A DNA stretch of 20,209 nt from SAR202 cluster bacterium (GTDB taxonomy: Bacteria > Chloroflexota > Dehalococcoidia > SAR202 > CAJWER01), in NCBI GenBank assembly GCA_030740335.1, contig JASLXL010000175.1, positions 1 through 20,209 of the forward strand, written 5' to 3'. The notes under the pieces were generated by a model. It made no database searches and had not been told where the DNA came from. It saw only the letters and a program-made list of their open reading frames with translations. Every line of letters begins with the position of its first letter. Positions within the stretch are counted from its first letter, which is position 1. Below are positions 6,127 to 13,153 of this stretch, in pieces. The translations under genes were made by a program, and so were the position numbers.

Positions 6127-6516
6127 CTAGTCGAGGACGGCTATTGCGTCGATCTCTACTACCAGACCGTCTTCGGCTAGGCCGCTGATTTCGAGCAGGG
6201 CATTGGTCGGGTATTCGCCGTGGAAGAACTCGTCGAAGACCTCAAGGGGTGGCCCGGAGAAGGGCCAAAAGTCTGACCGATCCGTTACGTAGGTGGTCAG
6301 CTTGACGATGTCGGAGGGCTGACCGCCCTCCGCGACGACGATACGGGTGATGCGGTCCAAGACTACTCGCAGCTGCTCCATAGGCGGGCCGCCCTGAGCA
6401 TCCGTGCCGCGAGCGGTGGTGCCGGAGATGAACAGCATGTCGCCCGCACGGATCGCCCTGACGTAGCCGGAGCTTGCCGGGTAGATGTCGTCGTGGTTGT
6501 TGCGCACTTTCTTCAT
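6127..6516 (-). CDS. RidA family (YjgF/YER057c/UK114) protein, non-canonical
   Basis: A 129-residue protein of RidA-family length and order: an N-terminal YVRAIRAGDMLFISGTTA strand pair, the central helix LRVVLDRITRIVVAEGG, then DIVKLTTYVTD and the C-terminal EYPTNALLEISGLAEDGL followed by VVEIDAIAVL. RidA proteins form trimers whose deaminases hydrolyse reactive enamine/imine intermediates, using an arginine in a PxRxxxE context. Here that place is P-T-N105, so the arginine is missing, and imine deaminase activity of the RidA type is not expected. Many members of other Rid subfamilies also lack it. On the minus strand the gene is preceded by GAGAGG six bases before ATG. It lies downstream of the methyltransferase on the same strand, with a gap of about 140 bases. 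Confidence 0.85.
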   Translation of the reverse strand: MKKVRNNHDDIYPASSGYVRAIRAGDMLFISGTTARGTDAQGGPPMEQLRVVLDRITRIVVAEGGQPSDIVKLTTYVTDRSDFWPFSGPPLEVFDEFFHGEYPTNALLEISGLAEDGLVVEIDAIAVLD

Positions 6517-6655
6517 GGGGTGCCTCTCTTTGGATGCGTTACTTGCCTTCGAGCAGCGCGCTCAGACCGCACCCCAGATACTTCGTCGCGGGGCTCCTCA
6601 GCATGACACTGCCTTGGGTGCTGCTATCGTGTGATCTACCCAGGTTTATGGGCCT

Positions 6656-7459
6656 TTATTGAGAAAACTGAGGGATCGAGTCGTTGTGCTCCGGAAGCCG
6701 CCACCAGCCATCTTCGCCTCGCACCATCTGGGGGAATGCCTGCCAGCCGTTGAGAGGGAACTCGTGTAGGAATTCGATTGTTAGTCCTGCCGCGGCGAGT
6801 GAACTGACGATCTCTCCCATCGAATGGCTCCACTCGTGCGCAGTGGTCTCCAGGGGAGTGGCGCCGTCGGTGTAGGTGTAGGTGCCTTGCTCGTCAGGCT
6901 TGAATACCAGCGGCTCACCGTAACGGAAGTAAGGGTGTCGCACGCTCAGCCCGCCGTCATTCTCTGGACCAAAGATGTTCCTGACTGGATGATCGTCGAT
7001 GATATAGAAGGTGCCTCCCGGCTTCAGGAAGTGGGCGATGACCCTGGCCCACCGTGGGAGGTCCGGAAGCCAGACGAGGACCCCATAGGATGTGTAAACG
7101 ACATCAAACTGCCTCGGCTCATCCAGGGCCTCCGGAAGGTCGTAGATGTTAGAGGTGACGAATCTCGCCGGGTTGTCGAGTTCGTCACTTAAGGACCGTG
7201 CGAGATCGATCGCAGCCTCTGAGAAGTCGACGCCGGTGACGTTTGCGCCCATCCGTGCCCAGGACATGGTGTCCATGCCAAAGTGGCACTGCAGGTGCAG
7301 GAGAGACTTGCCGCGAACGTCGCCCATTTCGTCGAGCTCGATGGACATCAGGGTCGACCGGCCGGCCTTGAATCCATCGACATCGTAGAAGCGGGACGCG
7401 GCGTGGATTGGAACACGTTCGTCCCAGTTGCGGCGGTTCCCGTCCATTGCCTCGTTCAT
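6656..7459 (-). CDS. class I SAM-dependent methyltransferase
   Basis: A 267-residue protein with a Rossmann-type methyltransferase domain. Motif I is SLLHLQCHFGMDTMSWAR (52-69), and the acidic end of strand 2 is Asp78 in VTGVDFSEAAIDLAR, where the SAM ribose hydroxyls are bound. Motif IV is FDVVYTSYGVLVWLPDL, and post-I elements follow in a normal order (FLKPGGTFYIIDDHP). The glycine-rich loop is the H-F-G variant rather than E-x-G-x-G, common in Methyltransf_25-like proteins. The C-terminal third (EWSHSMGEIVSSLAAAG, EFLHEFPLNGWQAFP) is of the type seen in small-molecule methyltransferases. The substrate is unknown. An AGAGAGGA site lies four to five bases before the ATG. Confidence 0.88.
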   Translation of the reverse strand: MNEAMDGNRRNWDERVPIHAASRFYDVDGFKAGRSTLMSIELDEMGDVRGKSLLHLQCHFGMDTMSWARMGANVTGVDFSEAAIDLARSLSDELDNPARFVTSNIYDLPEALDEPRQFDVVYTSYGVLVWLPDLPRWARVIAHFLKPGGTFYIIDDHPVRNIFGPENDGGLSVRHPYFRYGEPLVFKPDEQGTYTYTDGATPLETTAHEWSHSMGEIVSSLAAAGLTIEFLHEFPLNGWQAFPQMVRGEDGWWRLPEHNDSIPQFSQ

Positions 7460-7571
7460 GCGGTCCTCTCTGACATCCTATGCCCCAGAGGGGGAGAGCT
7501 AGACCGGGGGTCTTGGGACAGTCTCCATCGCAGTCGTCCCCCTCATGTGGAAAGAAGGACCTTCACCTCAG

Positions 7572-7595
7572 TCCTCTCCCTGGGGAGGGAGAGGA
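7572..7595. repeat. TCCTCTCCC/GGGAGAGGA palindrome
   Basis: A perfect nine-base inverted repeat with a six-base centre lies just beyond the minus-strand dehydrogenase stop. There is no T-run on either side, so a terminator call is weak. It resembles short CCTCTCCC-type intergenic repeats seen in many genomes (recollection). Confidence 0.35.
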
Positions 7596-7608
7596 GGCCG
7601 GAAGGAGC

Positions 7609-8580
7609 CTATGGATTGGCTACATTTTGTGGCTGGCCTTCTAGGAAAGCTATGACGTTGCTGACGATGCCTTCGTTCAGGCTCTCGATGCCCTCGGGGG
7701 TCTGGTCGGCGATATGCGGAGTGAATACCACCTGCTCACATTTGAGAATTGGATGGTCCGCGAGCGGTGGTTCAGGGTCGAAGACGTCCAGTCCTGCGCC
7801 GCCCAGGTGCCCTGAATTGAGGGCTTCGACAAGCGCGTCGGTGTCGATCAGATCGCCCCGTCCTCCGTTCACGAAGAGGGCGCCCGGCTTCATAAGATTA
7901 AACTCTCGCTTGCCGAGTATGCCCCGGCTGTCGTCACTGAGCCTGACCTGGATGGTCACCGCGTCGGACTGTCTCAGGAGATCATCCAACTCGACAAACT
8001 CGACACCCAGCTCACGTCCGCGCTCAGGCGAGGGGTTGAAGGTCCAGGCGATGACCTTCATGCCTAGGGAATTGCCGATTCGCGCCACCTCGCTGCCCGT
8101 GTTTCCGGTGCCAATGACGCCGAGGGTCTTGCCTCGCAGGTATGTGTTCGCCAGAGGCGCCCAGCGGCCGGACTTGATCTCCGTGGTCTGGTAGGCGGCG
8201 TGTTTCGCCACCGCGAACAGCAGCCCGATTAGATGCTCTGCCACGTACGGCGCTATCTTGCCCGGCTGGTTGCTGACGACCACACCGCGATCGCTCGCAG
8301 CGTCAAGATCGATGTTGTCGGTGCCGATGGAGCAGGTGGCAATCATTTGTAGCTCGGGCAGATGCTCCAGAGAGTCCTGGAACCAGTTAATTGCGCCGCG
8401 AGTGTTGAGGATAACGTGGGCGCCTTCGACCCGCCGCATCTGTTCCTCCATGGACCCGGGGCGGTCAGTGTAAATGGTCACTTCGCCGTAGGGAGCGAGG
8501 CGTTCCAGGTGAGCCGAACCCTGTATCTGCGGTGGGAAGTCACCCGGAATCACGAACTTAAGCTTGCCCGCCGATGTCAT
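7609..8580 (-). CDS. D-2-hydroxyacid dehydrogenase (NAD-dependent)
   Basis: A 323-residue member of the D-isomer-specific 2-hydroxyacid dehydrogenase family (phosphoglycerate, glyoxylate and formate dehydrogenase relatives). The NAD loop is GVIGTGNTG (154-162). The catalytic residues are present: Arg241 in VNGGRGDLID, Glu270 in DVFDPEPPLADHP and His289 in VFTPHIAD. The N- and C-terminal segments together form the catalytic domain around GTDNIDLDAASDRGVVVSN. The reaction is reversible reduction of a 2-keto acid to a D-2-hydroxy acid; the substrate is undetermined. The start at 8580 is preferred because the 27 residues upstream are basic, unlike the family, and AGGAG lies about ten bases before this ATG. 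It is divergent from the DHDPS-family gene at 8773, so the two share a control region. Confidence 0.9.
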   Translation of the reverse strand: MTSAGKLKFVIPGDFPPQIQGSAHLERLAPYGEVTIYTDRPGSMEEQMRRVEGAHVILNTRGAINWFQDSLEHLPELQMIATCSIGTDNIDLDAASDRGVVVSNQPGKIAPYVAEHLIGLLFAVAKHAAYQTTEIKSGRWAPLANTYLRGKTLGVIGTGNTGSEVARIGNSLGMKVIAWTFNPSPERGRELGVEFVELDDLLRQSDAVTIQVRLSDDSRGILGKREFNLMKPGALFVNGGRGDLIDTDALVEALNSGHLGGAGLDVFDPEPPLADHPILKCEQVVFTPHIADQTPEGIESLNEGIVSNVIAFLEGQPQNVANP

Positions 8581-8772
8581 TTTTCTCGTTCTCCTCTTGC
8601 CCTTCCTGGCGGCTCTGTTCGGATACTGCGTGAGACTATCTTCGGCACGGGAGAATGTCAAGAAAGAACGTACGTGGATGGTACCGACGTGGTATTATCG
8701 AATCAACTGCCGAGGACCCGCTTGATTGGGGGACCAAGAGGCGCAGAACATGCAGCGCTGAGGAGGCTAGCC

Positions 8773-9705
8773 TTGAATCGTAGTGAACTGAAGAAAGTGA
8801 TCCGAGGGACGATCGTTACGATGCCGACGGCATTTGACGACAACTACAAGCTTGATCTGGATACTATGGCCGAGATTGTCAAGTGGTACATCTCAGAGGG
8901 CCTGGGCACGGAAACGTCGCCATTGAAGGTCGCGGCGGCGATGGGCGAGGGCCCGGACCTGGCCGACAACGAGCTTGCCCCCCTGCTTAAGTGCGTGATC
9001 GACGCCGCCGATGGCAAGGCAAATGTGATTTGCGCCGTGAAGCCCAAGAACACAATGCACACGATCGAAGACGCCAAGATGGCCCAGGACATGGGTGCCA
9101 TCGGCCTCCAAATCGACCTGCCGTTCTTCCATCATGCCAAGCAGGACGACAATGTCCGCCACTTCACGGACATCTCCGATGCCATCGAAATCGGGATCAT
9201 GATCTACAACACGCACTGGTTCTGCCACTCTCCGGTCGAGGAGTACTTGCATGCGGACTCGATGCTCCGTCTGGCTGACGCCGAGCATGTCACAGCGATC
9301 AAGTGGGGCGTGCCCGACGGTGAGGACTACGACGACATGACGAAGTTCTCTGACATCTTCAACGTGATCGACAACACGGGCCAGACTGAGCGCTGCATGC
9401 GGAACGGCGGCGCGGGTTACATCAGCTCTCTCATAGCGGTCAATCCGGCTTACGAACTCGCACAGTGGAAGCTCTACGAAGCCGGGAAGTACGACGAAGC
9501 GAACGCCAAGAAGGCCGAAGTCAGCAGCGTGCTGGCCGAGTGGCAGGCCGCCACGGGCCGCAAGTCCGGCGGCTATCGCCAGATGAAGGGCATGCTGGAG
9601 GCGATGGGCCGGCCCATGGGGCCGACGCGCCCGCCGACGCTGCCTCTCGACGCCGCCGAGGTTGCCCAGGCCGGTGAGGCCGCCCGCAAGCTGGGGTGGA
9701 TGTAA
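8773..9705 (+). CDS. dihydrodipicolinate synthase family lyase
   Basis: A 310-residue class I aldolase of the DHDPS/N-acetylneuraminate lyase family. It starts at TTG with AGGAGG (8761-8766) six bases upstream; the open frame reaching further upstream is antisense to the dehydrogenase. The barrel contains Tyr145 in GIMIYNTHW and the Schiff-base Lys177 in VTAIKWGVPD, at the expected relative positions. The first-strand signature is altered: IRGTIVTMPTAFDD and LGTETSPLKVAAAMGEG replace the usual G-T/S-T-GE loop, so this is unlikely to be lysine-pathway DapA. It more probably cleaves or forms a keto-acid aldol product in catabolism. The C-terminal tail (GGYRQMKGMLEAMG, LPLDAAEVAQAGEA) is typical. 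Its stop lies within the first codons of the lipoprotein gene. Confidence 0.88.
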   Translation: MNRSELKKVIRGTIVTMPTAFDDNYKLDLDTMAEIVKWYISEGLGTETSPLKVAAAMGEGPDLADNELAPLLKCVIDAADGKANVICAVKPKNTMHTIEDAKMAQDMGAIGLQIDLPFFHHAKQDDNVRHFTDISDAIEIGIMIYNTHWFCHSPVEEYLHADSMLRLADAEHVTAIKWGVPDGEDYDDMTKFSDIFNVIDNTGQTERCMRNGGAGYISSLIAVNPAYELAQWKLYEAGKYDEANAKKAEVSSVLAEWQAATGRKSGGYRQMKGMLEAMGRPMGPTRPPTLPLDAAEVAQAGEAARKLGWM

Positions 9706-10217
9706 GCTTCGGACTCCGTCCGGCGGCCGCGGCAATGTTGCTGCTGGCCGCCGGATGTTTTACGAGCGTTTCTCCGAGCGCCGAATCTCCCACAGTGGCT
9801 CCCTCAATTGCTACGCCCATTGCCCCTGAGACCGCTGTGGTTGCCAGCGTGACCGCAGTCTCAGTCGCCGGAGACCCCGGGACGTACACCTTAGACGTAA
9901 CCGTGCGCAGCCCAGATATCGGGTGCGAGGGCTACGCAGATTGGTGGGAGGTTGTCTCGGAGGACGGCGACCTGCCCTATCGCAGAGTTCTGCTCCATAG
10001 TCATGTGGACGAACAGCCGTTTTCGCGATCTGGTGGTCCAGTGCCGGTCGACCCCGGCGACACGGTCATTGTGCGCGCCCACATGAGCACCACCGGGTTC
10101 GGTGGCTCCGCTCTCCAAGGGAGTGTTAAGGACGGGTTTGTCCCCATTACTATGCCACCGGGTTTTGCTACGGGACTTGCGGAGCGTGCTCCACTACCGT
10201 CGTCCTGCGCGTTCTGA
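9696..10217 (+). CDS. conserved hypothetical lipoprotein
   Basis: A 173-residue protein from GTG 9696, overlapping the lyase stop by ten bases; ATG 9735 is an alternative start. A short hydrophobic segment ends LLLAAGC, and Cys21 is a plausible lipobox cysteine, followed by a Ser/Pro/Thr-rich linker (22-45). The rest is a compact beta-rich domain with GCEGYADWWEVVSEDG (about 70-85), VLLHSHVDEQPFSRSGGPV and a late disulfide candidate, Cys171. I recall similar SHVDEQPFTRSGGP segments in hypothetical proteins but know no function. It would be exported and membrane-tethered. It may be translated through the coupled overlap, yet a functional link with the cytoplasmic lyase is not obvious. Confidence 0.7.
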   Translation: MDVSFGLRPAAAAMLLLAAGCFTSVSPSAESPTVAPSIATPIAPETAVVASVTAVSVAGDPGTYTLDVTVRSPDIGCEGYADWWEVVSEDGDLPYRRVLLHSHVDEQPFSRSGGPVPVDPGDTVIVRAHMSTTGFGGSALQGSVKDGFVPITMPPGFATGLAERAPLPSSCAF

Positions 10218-10245
10218 CGAGCTGTAGAACGAATCTGCCGACGCG

Positions 10246-10272
10246 TTCATTTTTCAAGAGATGAAAAATGAA
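10246..10272. repeat. AT-rich perfect inverted repeat
   Basis: TTCATTTTTC (10246-10255) and GAAAAATGAA (10263-10272) form a ten-base stem with a seven-base loop, 29 bases after the lipoprotein stop. It may be a transcript end for the lyase-lipoprotein pair, although there is no T-run after the hairpin. A regulator site for the following operon is the alternative. Confidence 0.4.
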
Positions 10273-10360
10273 TATTGATGTGTGAGGGACACCCTCACCC
10301 ACCCGACATAGTGGCGGTGCCCCTCTGCACACCCTTTTCCTTGCCAGCGCAAGCACCGTG

Positions 10361-10389
10361 TTGACCTGTTGTGGCATGTAACATAGACT
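10361..10389 (+). promoter_or_regulatory. predicted promoter of the fur-like/transporter operon
   Basis: TTGACC (10361-10366) and TAGACT (10384-10389) are separated by 17 bases. Transcription would start near 10396, inside the TTGTTGCAACAA palindrome. Confidence 0.5.
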
Positions 10390-10391
10390 GG

Positions 10392-10403
10392 TTGTTGCAA
10401 CAA
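10392..10403. promoter_or_regulatory. palindromic operator candidate TTGTTGCAACAA
   Basis: A perfect 12-base palindrome two bases after the predicted -10 box and 16 bases before the ATG of a Fur-family gene. Its position over the expected transcription start would block initiation when bound. Autoregulation by the Fur-family protein is the natural reading, but the sequence is not the textbook iron Fur box. Confidence 0.5.
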
Positions 10404-10418
10404 ATTGCAGGAGCGAGT

Positions 10419-10859
10419 ATGAGCTGTGAAGAGATGACGGTGCAGGTGCTGAAGGAGTCGGGCCATCGCCTGACCCCGCAGCGGCTAATGGTGGTTTCGG
10501 CGGTCAGACACGCTGAGGGCCACATTAGCGCCTCTGACATCGCTAACAGCATCAAAGAGACATATCCCTATATCGATACGTCCACGATCTATCGAACCCT
10601 CGGCGCACTCAAGGACATGAGGCTGGTGTCCGAGACCGATATGGGAGGGGGAGAGGCCATCTACGAGTGGATCGAGCCCAGCCGGCACCACCACCTGGTG
10701 TGTCGCAACTGCGATGGCGTCGTCCTGCTGGACAACCGACACATTAGCCAACTGGGCGAGCAGATCATTGCAGAGCATGGATTCCTGGCCGATCTTGATC
10801 ACTTTGCGATTGTCGGACTATGCGAAGATTGCAGGCCGGCGACTGAGGAGGCTAGCTGA
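10419..10859 (+). CDS. Fur family metal-responsive transcriptional regulator
   Basis: A 146-residue Fur-superfamily protein. The N-terminal winged helix includes HRLTPQRLMVVSAV (16-29), the conserved SASDIANSIKE and the recognition helix region DTSTIYRTLGALKDMRLV (53-70). The hinge and dimer domain carries RHHHLVCRNC, giving His90-92 with Cys95 and Cys98; Cys135 and Cys138 (GLCEDC) complete a structural zinc site. ATG 10419 has AGGAG five bases upstream. The protein cannot be assigned to Fur, Zur, Nur or PerR by sequence alone, but the gene is followed after two bases by a nickel/cobalt-type transporter, which favours a nickel or cobalt response (inference). A palindrome next to its promoter suggests it represses its own operon. 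Confidence 0.92.
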   Translation: MSCEEMTVQVLKESGHRLTPQRLMVVSAVRHAEGHISASDIANSIKETYPYIDTSTIYRTLGALKDMRLVSETDMGGGEAIYEWIEPSRHHHLVCRNCDGVVLLDNRHISQLGEQIIAEHGFLADLDHFAIVGLCEDCRPATEEAS

Positions 10860-10861
10860 TA

Positions 10862-11611
10862 ATGGAGCTGGATTCGGGCGCACTTGCGGCGCTCACCCTG
10901 GGACTGCTCCTGGGGCTCAAACACGCAACAGATGCGGACCACGTCGTGGCGGTCTCCACAATCGTGGGTGAGTACCGGAACGCATGGCGTGGCATCTGGG
11001 TCGGCGCTTCGTGGGGCCTCGGGCACACGACACCCCTTCTGGTTTTGGGCACGGTCATTCTGCTGTTCAAAGGCCCGGTGATGGACCGGTACGAGTCCGC
11101 CGCGCCGGTGCTAGAATTCGGTGTGGGCGCCATGCTGGTCCTTCTGGGGGCGCAGGTCCTGTGGAATCTCAGGCGTCGCCGCCTCCATGTTCATGAGCAC
11201 GTCGAGAGCGACGGCTCCCACGTCCATATACACGCGACCCATTCACCAGGGGCGGGCCCGGACGCCGGGCAATCCCACGGCTTCTTCCACTTTGGCAAGC
11301 CGTTCTTCCGCGTCAAGTCGTTCACAGTCGGAGTCGTGCACGGGCTGGCCGGTAGCGCTGCTGTGATGCTGATCTTGCTCCCGACACTCTCATCGGTGTG
11401 GGTCGGTGTGGGCTACCTCATCCTGTTCGGCGTGGGCACAATCCTATCGATGTCCGCCATCACTCTGGCGCTTGGGGTACCCTTTGCGGCCACGGGCGGC
11501 TCGCAGCGCCTCAACCGAGTGGTCGCAATAACGGCAGGTGTGGCGAGTGCGGTGATCGGCCTCGCGCTGATGACCGACACGATGTTCGGCACGTCCCTCC
11601 TACCGATATAG
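10862..11611 (+). CDS. NiCoT/UreH-like nickel-cobalt transporter
   Basis: A 249-residue polytopic membrane protein. Near the start is LGLKHATDADHVVAVST, with His21, Asp24, Asp26 and His27, which matches the HA-x-D-A-D-H signature of nickel/cobalt transporters. A second polar membrane motif is GASWGLGHTTPL. A cytoplasmic or periplasmic loop around 112-150 is histidine-rich (LHVHEHVESDGSHVHIHATH), typical of metal handling. Hydrophobic segments at about 7-20, 45-65, 84-103, 160-178, 180-203 and 220-240 suggest six to eight spans. Direction (uptake or efflux) is not settled: histidine-rich loops are common in RcnA-like exporters, whereas the signature is shared with uptake permeases. It starts two bases after the regulator stop and is certainly co-transcribed with it. 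Confidence 0.85.
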   Translation: MELDSGALAALTLGLLLGLKHATDADHVVAVSTIVGEYRNAWRGIWVGASWGLGHTTPLLVLGTVILLFKGPVMDRYESAAPVLEFGVGAMLVLLGAQVLWNLRRRRLHVHEHVESDGSHVHIHATHSPGAGPDAGQSHGFFHFGKPFFRVKSFTVGVVHGLAGSAAVMLILLPTLSSVWVGVGYLILFGVGTILSMSAITLALGVPFAATGGSQRLNRVVAITAGVASAVIGLALMTDTMFGTSLLPI

Positions 11612-11715
11612 CAGCTGCACACGCTTAGTGGAGCTGTGAAGGTGTATTCCAGGGCCTGGACCCTTCAGCACGACCCTGAAATACAGATGACTTGCCACGG
11701 CCCCTATACAAAACC
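11612..11715. repeat. intergenic repeat element, copy 2
   Basis: It starts right after the transporter stop with GCAGCTGCACACGCTTAGT (11611-11629), one base different from copy 1 in its core. It contains an imperfect 11-base stem (11644-11654 with 11674-11684, one C-A mismatch) and then ACAGATGACT at 11683-11692 and a CGGCCCC...ACAAAA tail. Confidence 0.5.
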
Positions 11716-11748
11716 ATCTGAGGGCCAGCACCTCAGGATTCTGCGCGT

Positions 11749-12090
11749 ATGAACGATCCCTACCTCGCTGAACTGAGGGGATTGCTGGATCGGACTATAC
11801 CTCGGCTTGCCTCCACAGATAGGCTATCGTTCAATGGCGTATTCGGGGCTGTTGGTGGCTATATCGACGACAAGATATTCATCTCGTGTGGGAACTTCGG
11901 CATCGCTCTTCGACTTCCGCCGGCAGCCCTGCAAGCCGTATTATATGAAGACAATGTGCAGCCCTTGAGATATACGCCTTAGGGAAATATCAAGAGGGAG
12001 TACGCGGTAATTCCAAATCGGATCCTGGAAGATCGTATGCTGCTCGCCCAGTTGATGGACGAGAGCGTGAGTTACGCACAGGGCATCTAG
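11749..12090 (+). pseudogene. TfoX-N-like protein gene interrupted by an in-frame TAG
   Basis: A frame from ATG 11749 reads 77 residues to TAG 11980-11982 and continues in the same frame without another stop for 35 codons to TAG 12088-12090. The first part (LSFNGVFGAVGGYIDDKIFI, CGNFGIALRLPP) and the continuation GNIKREYAVIPNRIL...SYAQGI together resemble a full TfoX N-terminal-domain protein of about 112 residues, whose end is normally P-[KE]-G-x-x-[KR]-x-Y...YA. The TAG falls at the charged position before that glycine, where one base change from AAG or GAG would create it. TfoX-N proteins are small and of uncertain function outside competence. It may be a recent pseudogene, a truncated but stable protein, or an assembly error. 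Confidence 0.6.
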
Positions 12091-12120
12091 TCGCCTTGAA
12101 AAGACCGCCGAAGTGGACTC

Positions 12121-13002
12121 TCAGCGCCCCTCGGAACCCATCTCCTGCCACAGGGCCGCTGCGCCTTTCAACCCAGCGTCGTCGCCGCCCTCGGCTCGGA
12201 CGACTTTGACACCGATGGCCGGACACCCAGGCTGGCAGGCGTTGAATGCGTCGCGGACCGGGCCAAGCAGGAGGTCTCCGGCCTGAGACATCCCGCCACC
12301 TATGACGGCCGTATCGGGCGAAAATAGGTGAGCGAGGTTGAATACCCCTATTGCCAGGCTTTCTGCTACTTCACGGAACTGCCTGGCAGCTTCTGGGTCG
12401 CCCTGCGCTGTCCTCGCCGCTACCGATGCGCCGTCGTCGCCAGAGAGGCGTCCCAGGGCAGTTCCTGACCCCAGGGTCTCCACGGTCTCCCCGGACCTGC
12501 GATCGATGATTGTGTGGCCGATCTCGGCGAGAGAGAGCCGGCCGCGCACCAGCTTACCGCCCAGTACCACCCCGGCGCCTACGCCAGTGCTGACGGTGAC
12601 ATAAACCATATCGGTGGAGGAGCGTCCTGCTCCATAGGTATACTCGCCGAGGGCAGCCAAGTCAGCGTCGTTGGCCAGTACGGCGGGAATGCCTAGCTCC
12701 GCCTCCAGGAGGATCGACTGGATGTGCCCCTCCCAGTCCGGCAGGTTAGGTAACCGCAGAGGGGCGCCCTTCGAATAGTCGACGGGTCCGGGGATGCCAA
12801 CGACGACTGCGCTGGGTCGCCCGCCGGGGCCGTCGATGGCCTCGGCGAGGACTCGCGCTAGCGAAGTGGGGTCGTCTTGCGGCGTAGAAATGGCCTGCTT
12901 GCCGCTAACCACACCGTCGGGGTCCACCCTGGCGACCCTGAGCCGGGTCCCACCAACGTCACAGGCAAGAACTATCGGAGCCTCTCGTCGATCCTCAGCC
13001 AT
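12121..13002 (-). CDS. ROK family sugar kinase (glucokinase-like)
   Basis: A 293-residue ROK-family protein. The phosphate-1 ATP loop is ACDVGGTRLRVARVDPDG (13-30). A second motif is VVVGIPGPVDYSKGAPLRLPNLPDW (66-90). The catalytic base is Asp112 in LANDADLAALGEY, and the adenosine-site loop is STGVGAGVVLGGKLVRG. EIGH (160-163) contributes the sugar and zinc-binding histidine, but the downstream Cys-x-Cys-Gly-x-x-Gly-Cys zinc cluster of classical ROK proteins is absent: HTIIDRRSGETVETLGSG has no cysteine. No N-terminal DNA-binding helix is present, so it is a kinase, not a repressor. Hexose phosphorylation is likely; the exact sugar is uncertain. ATG 13002 fits the family start; GTG 13017 would add five residues. 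Confidence 0.88.
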   Translation of the reverse strand: MAEDRREAPIVLACDVGGTRLRVARVDPDGVVSGKQAISTPQDDPTSLARVLAEAIDGPGGRPSAVVVGIPGPVDYSKGAPLRLPNLPDWEGHIQSILLEAELGIPAVLANDADLAALGEYTYGAGRSSTDMVYVTVSTGVGAGVVLGGKLVRGRLSLAEIGHTIIDRRSGETVETLGSGTALGRLSGDDGASVAARTAQGDPEAARQFREVAESLAIGVFNLAHLFSPDTAVIGGGMSQAGDLLLGPVRDAFNACQPGCPAIGVKVVRAEGGDDAGLKGAAALWQEMGSEGR

Positions 13003-13087
13003 ACCTCTACCCCACACAATTTAAGGTTCCTGGTATTAGGATGCGATTCCAGGGCCAACGATAGCATAACGATAACGTGGCCAAGTC

Positions 13088-13116
13088 TTGACCGTTCCAA
13101 TGGACGGCCCTATGAT
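13088..13116 (+). promoter_or_regulatory. predicted promoter of the phosphotriesterase-related gene
   Basis: TTGACC (13088-13093) and TATGAT (13111-13116) are spaced by 17 bases, a close sigma70 match, 38 bases before the GTG start. The divergent ROK gene begins about 85 bases away, so the intergenic region carries both control regions. Confidence 0.55.
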
Positions 13117-13153
13117 CCCTGAACGAGCGAGATAGAGCCAAGAGGAGGATGGA

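Noticed and set aside
7283..8194. 303-residue plus-strand frame opposite the methyltransferase and dehydrogenase
   Set aside because: Antisense of two well-supported genes; serine- and arginine-rich as expected of a shadow.
8362..8772. Upstream extension of the DHDPS-family gene
   Set aside because: It covers the divergent dehydrogenase, and AGGAGG sits six bases before TTG 8773.
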